Assembly: GCF_003226555.1 (NCBI RefSeq)
Contig: NZ_QKQS01000026.1
Span: 2,809 to 55,793, forward strand
Length of the DNA stretch: 52,985 nucleotides
DNA from: Rhodopseudomonas palustris
GTDB lineage: Bacteria; Pseudomonadota; Alphaproteobacteria; Rhizobiales; Xanthobacteraceae
Direction: 5' to 3'
This document shows, piece by piece, positions 1 through 8,120 of this stretch. Both the position numbers and the translations under genes were made by a program. Numbering within the stretch: the first letter of the stretch is position 1; each line of letters begins with the position of its first letter. The notes under the pieces are model-generated. The model was not told where the DNA came from and made no database searches. It saw nothing but the letters and a program-made list of their open reading frames with translations.

Positions 1-42
1 CGTGGTGGCTCTGGAATTTTGACAAGCCACCATATCAACTTA

Positions 43-59
43 GGGTTGGTGTCCAACCC
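43..59 (-). terminator. Possible terminator hairpin after the transglycosylase gene
   Basis: GGGTTGG at 43-49 pairs with CCAACCC at 53-59 around a three-base loop, directly after the TAG stop of the leftward gene. No T-run follows, so it is a weak or factor-dependent terminator at best. A second inverted pair, GGTGGCT at 4-10 and AGCCACC at 25-31, lies just beyond. Confidence 0.35.
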
Positions 60-1478
60 CTACCTTCCTCTCAACCTCTCCAACATCTCTCCCGTCGCAA
101 ATCCATCCGCGGGCGCGCCGATCGAGGCTTGGAAATTCCGCAGCGCTTCGCGGGTCATGCTGCCGAACTGGCCGTCGGGGGTGCCGCGGTAGAAGCCGCG
201 GTTGGCGAGAAGCTGTTGCAATTCCAGCTTTTCGGTGCGGGACAGGGCCTTTTCCTGGCGCGGCCAGTCCTGGACGAACGGGCCGCCGCCGCGCAGCCGG
301 TCGGCGAAATGGCCGATCGCCAGCGCGTAGGCCTCGGCCGGGTTGTACTTCATGATCACCCGGAAATTGGTCAGCATCAGGAAGCCGGGGCCGTCGGCGC
401 CGGCCGGCGCCAGCAGATAGGCCTTGTCGGACGGGCGAGGGAATGCCTGCCCGGTCGGGCGCTGCAGGCCCATCTGCTGCCACTGCGCCAGCGATTGGCT
501 GTGGCGGCGGTCGGCCAGCATGTAGTTGAAGCCCTTCGGCACCACGACCTCGTAGCCCCAGGTCTCGCCGCTCTGCCAACCGTCCTTCTTCAGGTTGTTG
601 GCGGTCGAGGCGATCAGGTCGTAGGGATTGTCGACGACGTCCTTGCGGCCGTCACCGTCGGCGTCGACCGCGAAGCGCTTGAACGCGGTCGGCATGAACT
701 GGGTCGGGCCGAACGCGCCGGCCCAGGAGCCGCGCAGTTGCTCGGGCCGCAGATCGCCGTGATGCAGGATTTCCAGCGCGGTCAGGAATTCGTCCTTGAA
801 GTATTTCTGCCGGCGGCCGACGCAGGCCAGCGTCGCGGTCGAATTGACCACGTAGCGATCGCCCATCTGGGTCGAGTAGTTCGATTCGATGCCCCAGATC
901 GACGCGATGATGTAGCGATCGACGCCGGTGGCGCGCTCGACGGCGTCGAACTGCGGCTTGTACTGCGCCAGGATCTCGCGGCCCCTGGCGAGCCGGGTGT
1001 CGTTCACCAGGATGTCGAGATAATCCCAGATCGACTTGGTGAATTCGGGCTGGGAATCCATCAGGTCCATCAGCCGCAAATCGGGGCTGAGCCCGGCGGT
1101 GAAGCGGGCGAAGCTCTCGCGCGAGATGCCGCGGCGCGCGGCGTCCGGCCACATCGAGGCGACGCAATTGTCGAAATTCGCCGCCGCCTGCCGGATCGCC
1201 GCCGCTGTCATCAGCGGATGGCCGGAGGCGCCGTCCTCGCCGCTCCATTCGGTGGTCGCGCGCACCGGCGCTGCGACCGGCGCCTGGGCCGGGGCGTTGA
1301 CCGGCTGCGGCGTGGCGCCGGCGGGCCGATTGCCCGGCAGCGCGCCGGTGAACAGGTCGAAGATCGCGAACGGATTGGAGCGCTCGGCGGTCTGCGCGGT
1401 CGCCGCCGCCGGCAGCAGCGTCGCGCCGATCAGTGCGATCGTTGCCGCGCGCGCCAGCCGATTGTGAGTTGCCGTCAT
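60..1478 (-). CDS. Lytic murein transglycosylase (MltB-like, SLT_2 family)
   Basis: A 472-residue periplasmic enzyme expected to cleave the MurNAc-GlcNAc bond of peptidoglycan with formation of 1,6-anhydro-MurNAc. The N-terminus (about residues 1-29) is a signal peptide with an AAATAQ-type cleavage site, followed by a Pro/Ala-rich linker. The SLT_2 domain covers roughly residues 90-390; WGIESNYST carries the likely catalytic Glu198. The C-terminal 60 residues form a peptidoglycan-binding domain (LQQLLANRGFY, DGQFGSMTREA). It starts at an ATG and is read alone, with a small hairpin just behind its stop. The family assignment is firm; the physiological role among several transglycosylases is not. 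Confidence 0.93.
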   Translation of the reverse strand: MTATHNRLARAATIALIGATLLPAAATAQTAERSNPFAIFDLFTGALPGNRPAGATPQPVNAPAQAPVAAPVRATTEWSGEDGASGHPLMTAAAIRQAAANFDNCVASMWPDAARRGISRESFARFTAGLSPDLRLMDLMDSQPEFTKSIWDYLDILVNDTRLARGREILAQYKPQFDAVERATGVDRYIIASIWGIESNYSTQMGDRYVVNSTATLACVGRRQKYFKDEFLTALEILHHGDLRPEQLRGSWAGAFGPTQFMPTAFKRFAVDADGDGRKDVVDNPYDLIASTANNLKKDGWQSGETWGYEVVVPKGFNYMLADRRHSQSLAQWQQMGLQRPTGQAFPRPSDKAYLLAPAGADGPGFLMLTNFRVIMKYNPAEAYALAIGHFADRLRGGGPFVQDWPRQEKALSRTEKLELQQLLANRGFYRGTPDGQFGSMTREALRNFQASIGAPADGFATGEMLERLRGR

Positions 1479-1762
1479 CGATCGATCCCGTCTGCTCGCA
1501 TCTGCCCCCGGCCGCGAGGAGGCCAGTTCGACGTTTCGATCAGCTTAACAAAGCGTTTTTTTGGCGTCAGCGGCCGTACCGATGCGGCGCAGGCGCGGCG
1601 GGCCCAGCAGACGGCGTAATCCGCGGCCAAGATGCCGGAAGCCGCCGCAGCCCAGGCGCAATCGCACGGTCCGGCATTCACGACGTCTGCGGCCCGCCGC
1701 TTCGGGACTGCTACGCAATGTCACGCCCGGGCCCCCGAGTTCGCGGTCGGCCCGAAGCGCGG

Positions 1763-2515
1763 TCAACCGATCAGCTTCACCAGCGTGGTGGCGGCGAGAT
1801 AGAGGCCGAGCCCGATCAGGGCGAACAGGAACCAGCGCCGGAACGTGTCGGGGTGCATCCGGGTCCGCACCGCCTGGCCAGCGAACATCCCGGCGAAGGC
1901 CGCCACCATCGCGATCACGCCGGGCAGGGCGGTGGCGGTCGACAGCAGCCCGGCGTCGGTCAGGTTCACGGCCAGCGCCAGCGTCGCGGTGGTGAAGAAC
2001 ACACCGAGCGCCTGCACCAGCTCGTCCTTCTCCATCCCGATCGCCTGCAGATACGGCATCGACGGAATCACCTGGACGCCGGTCGCGGCCGAGATCACCC
2101 CGGTGATCAGCCCGACCGGGCCGCCGACCCAACGCTCGCGATTCGGCGCGAGGTGAAAACGGTGCTTGCTGAGGCCGAGGATCCCGTAGGCCACCAGCAG
2201 CACGCCGAGCACCAGCGCGCCGTAGCGGGCGTAAGGCCCGGTCATCAGACCGGCGCCGAGGCGGATGCCGATCACGGTGCCGAGCAGCAGCGGCCACAGC
2301 CGGCGCAGGATGTCACGCAGATAGCTGCCGACGAAGGTCTGCCAGATGTTGGTGACGATCGCCGGCACGATCACGATGGCGACCGCGTGGGCCGGCGGCA
2401 TGGTGATCGCCAGCAGTCCGATCGACACCGTCGGCAGGCCGAGGCCGATCACGCCCTTGATGAAGCCGGCGAAGGCGAACACCGCGGCGATCACGAACAG
2501 GAAGGAAACCGTCAT
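1763..2515 (-). CDS. Sulfite exporter TauE/SafE family permease
   Basis: A 250-residue integral membrane protein, the usual size for the TauE/SafE family, whose members move sulfite, sulfoacetate or other organic anions out of the cell. The sequence is almost entirely hydrophobic helices, with the conserved N-terminal stretch FAGFIKGVIGLGLPTVS and the second repeat GLITGVISAATGVQVIPSMPYLQAIGM typical of the family. It stands between a lytic transglycosylase and hisN, both leftward, with gaps of 284 and 107 bases, so it is probably its own transcription unit. The substrate cannot be told from sequence or neighbours. Confidence 0.88.
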   Translation of the reverse strand: MTVSFLFVIAAVFAFAGFIKGVIGLGLPTVSIGLLAITMPPAHAVAIVIVPAIVTNIWQTFVGSYLRDILRRLWPLLLGTVIGIRLGAGLMTGPYARYGALVLGVLLVAYGILGLSKHRFHLAPNRERWVGGPVGLITGVISAATGVQVIPSMPYLQAIGMEKDELVQALGVFFTTATLALAVNLTDAGLLSTATALPGVIAMVAAFAGMFAGQAVRTRMHPDTFRRWFLFALIGLGLYLAATTLVKLIG

Positions 2516-2622
2516 CGGGCCAGCTAGCCCGATCCACGAGGACCGGGCAACGCCAGCGCGAGGCGGAGGTCAATGCGTGGGGCGCGCAACTCGCGCCGCG
2601 TCAGGGACTGACGGTTGTCGGT

Positions 2623-3426
2623 TCAGCCGTTGAGGATCTTCATCGCGGCTTCGTGCACGCGCTTGTCGCCGGCCGCGACGATTCGGCCGCCGTTCTGCGC
2701 CGGCTGGCCGTCCCAAGTAGTGATCACGCCGCCGGCGCCGGTGATGATCGGGATCAGGGCCGCGACATCGTAGGGCTTCAGCTCGGTCTCGATCACCAGA
2801 TCGAGCTGCCCGGCGGCCAGCATGCAGTAGGAATAGCAGTCGCCGCCGTAGCGGGTCAGCCGTGCCCCGGCCTGCACCTTCTCGAAGATGGCGCGATCGG
2901 CATCGTTCATCAGCAGCGGCGAGGTGGTGAACAGCACCGCGTCCTTGATCGCCGCACAGCGCCGCACGCCCAGCTTGCGTTCGCCGGACGGCCCCTTGTA
3001 GGTCGCCGAGGCATTGTCGCCGGAGAAGCGCTCGCCGATGAACGGCTGGTGCATCATCCCGAACACCGGGGTCCCCTTGTGCAGCAGCGCGATCAGCGTG
3101 CCCCACACTGGAAATCCGGCGATGAAGGATTTGGTGCCGTCGATCGGATCCAGCACCCAGACGTAATCGGCATCCTCGCGTTCATTGCCGAACTCTTCGC
3201 CGACGATGCCGTGCTGCGGGAAACTGGCCTTGATCAGCCGGCGCATCACTGCTTCCGCGGCGCGATCGGCCTCGGTCACCGGATCGAAGTCGCGGCCCGG
3301 ATGCTTGTTGTCGATTGTCAGCGACGTACGGAAGAACGGCAGAATGGTGTCGCCCGACGAGGTCGCAAGGCGGCCGATAAACGCGGCGAAATCGATGACC
3401 GTCACGGGGCGATCCTTTGCGAGCAT
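2623..3426 (-). CDS. hisN: Histidinol-phosphatase, inositol monophosphatase fold (HisN)
   Basis: A 267-residue member of the inositol monophosphatase superfamily, closest in its motifs to the HisN branch that dephosphorylates histidinol phosphate in histidine synthesis. The metal-binding motifs are visible: GEEFGNE (about residue 75), WVLDPIDGTKSF (about 90) and the C-terminal YDVAALIPIITGAGG (about 220). The second superfamily protein in this window (38573-39361) has WIVDPLDGTTNF and looks like SuhB, which supports separate jobs for the two. An ATG start at 3426 leaves a 511-base non-coding region upstream. Confusion with a 3'-phosphoadenosine or inositol phosphatase cannot be fully excluded. 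Confidence 0.82.
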   Translation of the reverse strand: MLAKDRPVTVIDFAAFIGRLATSSGDTILPFFRTSLTIDNKHPGRDFDPVTEADRAAEAVMRRLIKASFPQHGIVGEEFGNEREDADYVWVLDPIDGTKSFIAGFPVWGTLIALLHKGTPVFGMMHQPFIGERFSGDNASATYKGPSGERKLGVRRCAAIKDAVLFTTSPLLMNDADRAIFEKVQAGARLTRYGGDCYSYCMLAAGQLDLVIETELKPYDVAALIPIITGAGGVITTWDGQPAQNGGRIVAAGDKRVHEAAMKILNG

Positions 3427-3650
3427 TGCGGGCGAGACATGGAACCGCGCCCCATCTTAGACGGGCGCGGCCGAACCCCTGCTCCTTTATTATGGCGGGT
3501 GACTCCCGGTCCATAGTCTGAATCGTTGGCAATAAGCCGCACTCACAGCTTTGAAGCGGGTTCCGGGAATGGGGGAACTAGGTGCGACAAGAGCGCTCGG
3601 AATCGGCCGAAAAGGCGGTGCGGGCTTTGGTCGCGGCTCCGCCCATCTCA

Positions 3651-3664
3651 TTGATCCATCTCAA
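3651..3664. promoter_or_regulatory. Possible FixK/FNR-type box in the hisN upstream region
   Basis: TTGATCCATCTCAA fits the pattern TTG(A/C)-N6-(T/G)CAA used by FixK-type regulators. It lies 224 bases before hisN and about 115 bases before the predicted start of the small RNA at 3775, so the spacing fits neither well. It is recorded mainly because two better placed boxes exist in this window. Confidence 0.25.
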
Positions 3665-3738
3665 AAAATTTTAGCCGTTCCGCGGCGCGGGCGGTGCTCT
3701 GACATGCGTTTTTTGCATGGAAAAACGCCTGAAAACAC

Positions 3739-3767
3739 TTGCGTTTTGTGCGGCGCGGCCGCATATT
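3739..3767 (+). promoter_or_regulatory. Possible promoter for the small RNA at 3775-3861
   Basis: TTGCGT at 3739-3744 and CATATT at 3762-3767 are separated by 17 bases and would place a transcript start near 3775, exactly before a stable hairpin. The -35 matches the sigma-70 consensus at only three positions, so this is tentative. Confidence 0.35.
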
Positions 3768-3774
3768 GTTGCGG

Positions 3775-3861
3775 TGCGGTAGCGCCTCGCGCTATCGCTG
3801 CCCTCCTTGGGCGTTTCCTCCCTAGACTTGGGCCGCTTGCCATCGCAAGCGGCCCTTTTTT
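3775..3861 (+). ncRNA. Candidate small RNA with exposed anti-Shine-Dalgarno CCUCCC
   Basis: No coding gene uses this strand between hisN and the amidohydrolase, yet a strong intrinsic terminator ends the stretch. The predicted RNA of about 87 nt has a ten-pair hairpin (3776-3785 with 3789-3798, one G-U), a small hairpin GCCC-TCCTT-GGGC (3800-3812), a single-stranded TTTCCTCCCTAGACTT, and the terminator hairpin. Pyrimidine CCUCC motifs of this sort bind ribosome-binding sites in several rhizobial small RNAs. The 5' end is estimated from a weak promoter. A second locus at 19664-19760 has the same order of elements. Confidence 0.6.
3830..3861 (+). terminator. Strong rho-independent terminator
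   Basis: GGGCCGCTTGC at 3830-3840 pairs perfectly with GCAAGCGGCCC at 3845-3855 over a CATC loop and is followed by six T. Only the plus strand has the T-run, so it ends a rightward transcript that contains no open reading frame of note. Confidence 0.9.
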
Positions 3862-3937
3862 CTTGGCATCTGCGTTCAGGCACCTGGCCCTCATATTGGG
3901 ACCAGCAGACCGGAAATCAGAAAGGGGAAGCTCGCGG

Positions 3938-4825
3938 CTATTCGGCTGCGGCCTGGAACGGACGAAGGTCGTCCAGCGGGATCGCCGCCAGCGCCTCGGC
4001 GAGGCGGCTGAAATCCTCGGCCACCGTGGGGAACCGATCGCTCCGCAACCGGAGCCGCTCGTCCATATAGATCGAGCGGTTGAGTTCGACCTGCACGGTG
4101 TGCAGCCCGGTGCCCGGATTGCCGTAATGCTCGGTGATGAAGCCGCCCGCATAGGGCTTGTTGCGTCCGGTCGAGTAGCCGCGCGCCGCCATCGTCTCTT
4201 CGATCACGGCCGCAATCAGCGGCGCGCAACTGGTGCCATAGCGGTCGCCGATCACGACGTCCGGCCGCTTCGGCTCGTCGCGGGAGATCCCGACCGACGG
4301 CATCGAGTGGCAGTCGACCAGAATCGCCGAGCCGAACTGCTGGTGCGCCTGGTTGATCAGCCGGCGCAGCGCGCGGTGGTAAGGCTTGTACAGCGTCTCG
4401 ATTCGGCCCAGCGCGTCGTCGATCGGAATCCGCTCGTGATAGATCTCCTGGCCGTCGCCGACGACGCGCGGGATCGTCCCGAGGCCGCCGGCGACCCGCA
4501 TCGAGCGAGTGTTGGCGAAGCTCGGCAGCCGGCCGTTGAACATCCTGGGATCGAGCTCGTAGGGCTCGCGGTTGACGTCGATATAGGAGCGCGGAAAATG
4601 CACCCGCACCACCGGAAAACCGTCGTGGATCAGGTGGCCGATCAATTCGTCCATGAACGAATCTTCGGAGCGCTGCAGTGCTTCGAGGTCGATCCGCGAG
4701 GCGTTCAGGAAGGCGTTCGGATACACCGAGCCGGAATGCGGCGAATTGAAAATGATCGGCGCACGCCAGATCGCAGGTTCTGCGATCTCGAAGGCGGGGG
4801 AGAACTCACCGTCGAATTCGGTCAT
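3938..4825 (-). CDS. N-formylglutamate amidohydrolase family protein
   Basis: A 295-residue zinc hydrolase of the FGase family, which releases formate and glutamate from N-formylglutamate, the last step of one histidine degradation route. Near the N-terminus FNSPHSGSVYP is the family hallmark; further on are HFPRSYIDVNREP, VDCHSMPS and the C-terminal ITEHYGNPGTGLHTVQVELNR. The ATG at 4825 (MTEFDGEF) is preferred over an upstream start at 5029 because residues before it are not family-like. No hut genes are nearby, so it may act on a related formyl or acyl amino acid. A gene of this family next to cpdR is a common rhizobial arrangement. Confidence 0.87.
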   Translation of the reverse strand: MTEFDGEFSPAFEIAEPAIWRAPIIFNSPHSGSVYPNAFLNASRIDLEALQRSEDSFMDELIGHLIHDGFPVVRVHFPRSYIDVNREPYELDPRMFNGRLPSFANTRSMRVAGGLGTIPRVVGDGQEIYHERIPIDDALGRIETLYKPYHRALRRLINQAHQQFGSAILVDCHSMPSVGISRDEPKRPDVVIGDRYGTSCAPLIAAVIEETMAARGYSTGRNKPYAGGFITEHYGNPGTGLHTVQVELNRSIYMDERLRLRSDRFPTVAEDFSRLAEALAAIPLDDLRPFQAAAE

Positions 4826-5134
4826 CGTTGTCCGCCACCCGTCAGATTCGCCGTTCTCCTGTCTGGCCGACAGCGCGTCTGGTGATTTGTTGGGCGGTAT
4901 TGTCGGCAATCGGGCGGGCGCTGCCAAGCAAAATCCTTCCAAACACCGCGGACATAACGCCGAGGCCAAACAAATGTGCCGATCTGGGATTTGTTGATTC
5001 AGGCTGCGATCGGGCGCAGGATTATCCACACTTCCCTCACGCGACCGGCTGCGGGAATTTCACCCGAAATTTACCAGACTTCGGTCTAACTGGATCGATC
5101 GGTTCTCCTCGCCCGGATTTGAAGTTCCAGCCAC

Positions 5135-5494
5135 ATGCACAAGATCCTCCTTGCCGAAGACGACAACGACATGCGCCGCTTCCTGGTGAAGGCGTTGGAA
5201 AACGCCGGCTTCCAGGTCTCCTCGTTCGACAACGGCATGTCGGCCTATCAGCGGCTGCGCGAAGAGCCGTTCGAAATGCTGCTGACCGACATCGTGATGC
5301 CGGAGATGGACGGAATCGAGCTGGCGCGGCGCGCCTCCGAGCTCGATCCCGACATCAAGATCATGTTCATCACCGGATTCGCCGCGGTGGCGCTGAATTC
5401 CGATTCGGATGCACCGAAGAACGCCAAGGTGCTGGCCAAGCCCGTGCACCTGCGGGAATTGGTCAGCGAAGTGAATAAGATGCTCGCCGCCTGA
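5135..5494 (+). CDS. cpdR: Single-domain response regulator CpdR
   Basis: A 119-residue stand-alone receiver domain. In Caulobacter the unphosphorylated form of CpdR primes the ClpXP protease to degrade cell-cycle regulators and helps bring it to the cell pole. The acidic pair D9/D10, the phospho-acceptor Asp52 in LLTDIVMPEMDG, the Thr in MFITGFAA and the Lys in VLAKPVHLRELV are all in place. There is no output domain. The identification rests on the close match of the whole sequence to CpdR and on the nearby hisN and amidohydrolase genes. The RcdA homologue, another ClpXP adaptor, lies at 19956-20465. It stands alone, just before a tRNA gene. Confidence 0.9.
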   Translation: MHKILLAEDDNDMRRFLVKALENAGFQVSSFDNGMSAYQRLREEPFEMLLTDIVMPEMDGIELARRASELDPDIKIMFITGFAAVALNSDSDAPKNAKVLAKPVHLRELVSEVNKMLAA

Positions 5495-5578
5495 GATTGG
5501 CGTCGAAATCCTGCTTTGGTGTCCTTGCCTGACCGGCCCGGAGCCGATATAGGGACGCCACCCGTGAAGACGATCTGA

Positions 5579-5653
5579 GGGCGCGTAGCTCAGCGGGAGA
5601 GCACCTCGTTGACATCGAGGGGGTCACAGGTTCGATCCCTGTCGCGCCCACCA
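5579..5653 (+). tRNA. tRNA-Val (anticodon GAC)
   Basis: The acceptor arm GGGCGCG (5579-5585) pairs with CGCGCCC (5643-5649), followed by discriminator A and an encoded CCA. The anticodon arm is CCTCG-TTGACAT-CGAGG, which gives anticodon GAC at 5611-5613 and reads GUC/GUU valine codons. The T arm contains GGTTCGATCC. No integrase or partial duplicate of the 3' end is present nearby, so it is not acting as an island boundary here. Confidence 0.97.
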
Positions 5654-5749
5654 TCCCTCGGCGGATCGCTCCGCTATCCCCCGTCACCTCACCTGCATCC
5701 GGTCCGCTCGCTTCGAAGCATCGGCTCCGATTCGGTCGATGCCCTGCGA

Positions 5750-6373
5750 TCAATCGCCGGGCCGAGTCTCCTTGCCGGCCCCGTAGCGCAGGCCGTCGAT
5801 CAGCAGCGCCACCATGCGGCTCGTATGCTCGGGATCGCTGCCGGGCGCCGAATTGCAGAGCTGTGCCACCGCCTTGAGCAGATCGAATGGGTCGACATCG
5901 CGGCGGATCTCGCCGGCCGCGCCAGCCGTATCCAGCAGAGATTGCAGCGCCGGGACCAGCCGTTGTTCGAAATAGGCCGGCAGGCTGTCATAGGCCGGGT
6001 TGCCCGAATACAGCGCCGCCGCCAGACCGCGCTTGGTCGCGATGAAGTCGACATAATGCTGCATCCAACGCGACAGCGCCTCAACAGGCGGATACTCCTG
6101 CGCCAGCGTCGCCGCTGCATCCGCGCAGCAATCGACGCCGTTGCGAAAAACTGCGACGATCAGATCCGAGCGCTGTGGAAAGTGCCGATACAGCGTGCCG
6201 ATTCCGACGCCGGCCTTCTCGGCGATGTCCCGCACCGGCGCATCCACGCCCGCCGTCGCAAACACCGCTAGCGCCGCCTCGAGCAGCGTCTTCAAATTGC
6301 GCTGCGCGTCCGCCCGGACCCGGCGCGGCGCGCGGGCCGCGGAGGCGCCTTTTCCGGGCGGCTTTTCGGACAC
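5750..6373 (-). CDS. TetR-family transcriptional regulator
   Basis: A 207-residue one-component repressor. The N-terminal DNA-binding domain has LLEAALAVFATAGVDAPVRD followed by IAEKAGVGIGTLYRHFPQRS, the classic TetR helix-turn-helix and the TLYRHF signature. The C-terminal ligand-binding half is not assignable to a ligand. The GTG at 6373 is chosen because AAGAGG lies seven bases before it, whereas the ATG at 6400 falls inside a perfect palindrome (6392-6408) that is most likely this protein's own operator. It is divergent from the paoABC operon, 227 bases away, and is the natural candidate for its control. Confidence 0.88.
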   Translation of the reverse strand: MSEKPPGKGASAARAPRRVRADAQRNLKTLLEAALAVFATAGVDAPVRDIAEKAGVGIGTLYRHFPQRSDLIVAVFRNGVDCCADAAATLAQEYPPVEALSRWMQHYVDFIATKRGLAAALYSGNPAYDSLPAYFEQRLVPALQSLLDTAGAAGEIRRDVDPFDLLKAVAQLCNSAPGSDPEHTSRMVALLIDGLRYGAGKETRPGD

Positions 6374-6391
6374 GAGAATACCTCTTGATAA

Positions 6392-6408
6392 ACGGAACAA
6401 TGTTCCGT
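6392..6408. promoter_or_regulatory. Palindromic operator, probably of the TetR regulator
   Basis: ACGGAACAATGTTCCGT is a perfect inverted repeat of two 8-base arms around one central base. It lies 19 bases upstream of the GTG start of the regulator, where binding would block its own promoter, and in the divergent region shared with paoABC. Confidence 0.75.
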
Positions 6409-6487
6409 ATAAGGAGTTGCTGGTTCGTTATCTCATATCGAACCCCGCCGGGCTATCCGGCCTCTGTCAAACAACCAACGCTCCGAA

Positions 6488-6540
6488 CTAACCAGCCGCT
6501 CCGCGGTTAGCGAGTTTCGTCTCGCACTTTTCGTCTCGCG
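6488..6540 (+). other. Leader region of the pao operon with hairpin and short direct repeats
   Basis: CTAACC (6488-6493) and GGTTAG (6505-6510) form a hairpin, followed by two copies of TTTCGTCTCGC. No known riboswitch is recognised. The element may only be part of the promoter or untranslated leader. Confidence 0.3.
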
Positions 6541-6600
6541 CAACATGCGCGCGCGAACACGACCGCTTGCGCGCTCTCATCTCGTCCCCAAGGAGGTCCT

Positions 6601-7133
<533 letters not shown>

Positions 7134-7137
<4 letters not shown>

Positions 7138-8120
7138 CTCCTTTCGATTATTCACGCGTCGGCGACGTCGCCGCCGCGGTGCGGCTCGGCGCCGCCACGC
7201 AGGCCAAGTTTCTCGGCGGCGGCACCAATCTGGTCGACCTGATGCGCGAGACCATCGAGCGCCCGGCGGCGCTGGTCGATATCACCGGCCTGCCGGCGGA
7301 GATCACCGAGCGCGACGATGGCGGTCTGGTGATCGGCGCGGCGGCGCGCAACACCGCGCTGGCCGAGCACCGCGCGGTGCGCCGGCGCTATCCGATGCTG
7401 TCGCGCGCCATTCTGGCCGGCGCCTCGGCGCAGATCCGCAACATGGCGACGGTCGGCGGCAATCTCTTGCAGCGGACGCGCTGCACTTACTTCTACGACG
7501 ACGCCGGCTCGCGCTGTAACAAGCGCAGTCCGGGTCAGGGCTGCGACGCCATCGAGGGCTTCAACCGCAACCATGCGATCCTCGGCGCATCCGAAGCCTG
7601 CGTGGCGACGCATCCGTCCGACATGTGCGTTGCGCTCGCCGCGCTCGACGCGGTGGTTCATGTCGAAGGGCACGCCGGGAAGCGGGCGCTGCCGTTTGGT
7701 GACTTCCATCGTTTGCCGGGCGACCGCCCGGATCAGGAGACAACGCTTGAGCCCGGTGAACTGATCACCGCGATCGAACTGCCGGCGCAGCCGATCGCCG
7801 CGCGCTCGGCCTATCGCAAAGTGCGCGATCGTTCGAGCTACGCGTTCGCGCTGGTGTCGGTCGCCGCCGCGCTCGAGCTCGACGGCGGGAAAGTGAAGGA
7901 CGTGCGGCTGGCGCTCGGCGGCGTCGCTCACAAGCCGTGGCGGGCGCTGAAGGCCGAGCAGGCGCTGCGCGGTGGCGAGGCCACGGTGGAGGCGTTCCGT
8001 GCCGCGGCCGACGCTGAGCTCGCCGCGGCGGTGCCGCTCGGCGACAACGCCTTCAAGATCGAGCTGGCCAAACGAACGATCACTGCCGTTCTCGGCGAAC
8101 TTGCAGGAGATGCCCGATGA
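7134..8120 (+). CDS. paoB: Aldehyde oxidoreductase, FAD subunit with extra [4Fe-4S] site (PaoB/YagS-like)
   Basis: A 328-residue FAD-binding subunit that passes electrons from the iron-sulfur subunit to the final acceptor. The flavin motifs are AKFLGGGTNLVDLM (about residue 25) and ATVGGNLLQRTRC (about 105). The insertion RCTYFYDDAGSRCNKRSPG with the following QGCDAIEG supplies the Cys cluster that PaoB-type proteins use for an additional [4Fe-4S] centre, which distinguishes this enzyme from ordinary xanthine dehydrogenases. It is translationally coupled on both sides by 4-base ATGA overlaps with paoA and paoC. Confidence 0.9.

Noticed and set aside
129-1619. Long rightward open frame opposite the transglycosylase gene
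   Set aside because: It is a compositional mirror of the real gene at 60-1478: the translation is rich in Arg, Ala and Gly and matches no family. Similar long antisense frames at 7928-10495 and 16969-18336 were dropped for the same reason.
5579-5653. tRNA-Val as attachment site of a genomic island
   Set aside because: No integrase, no duplicated 3' tRNA end and no change in base composition is seen in the following 15 kb.
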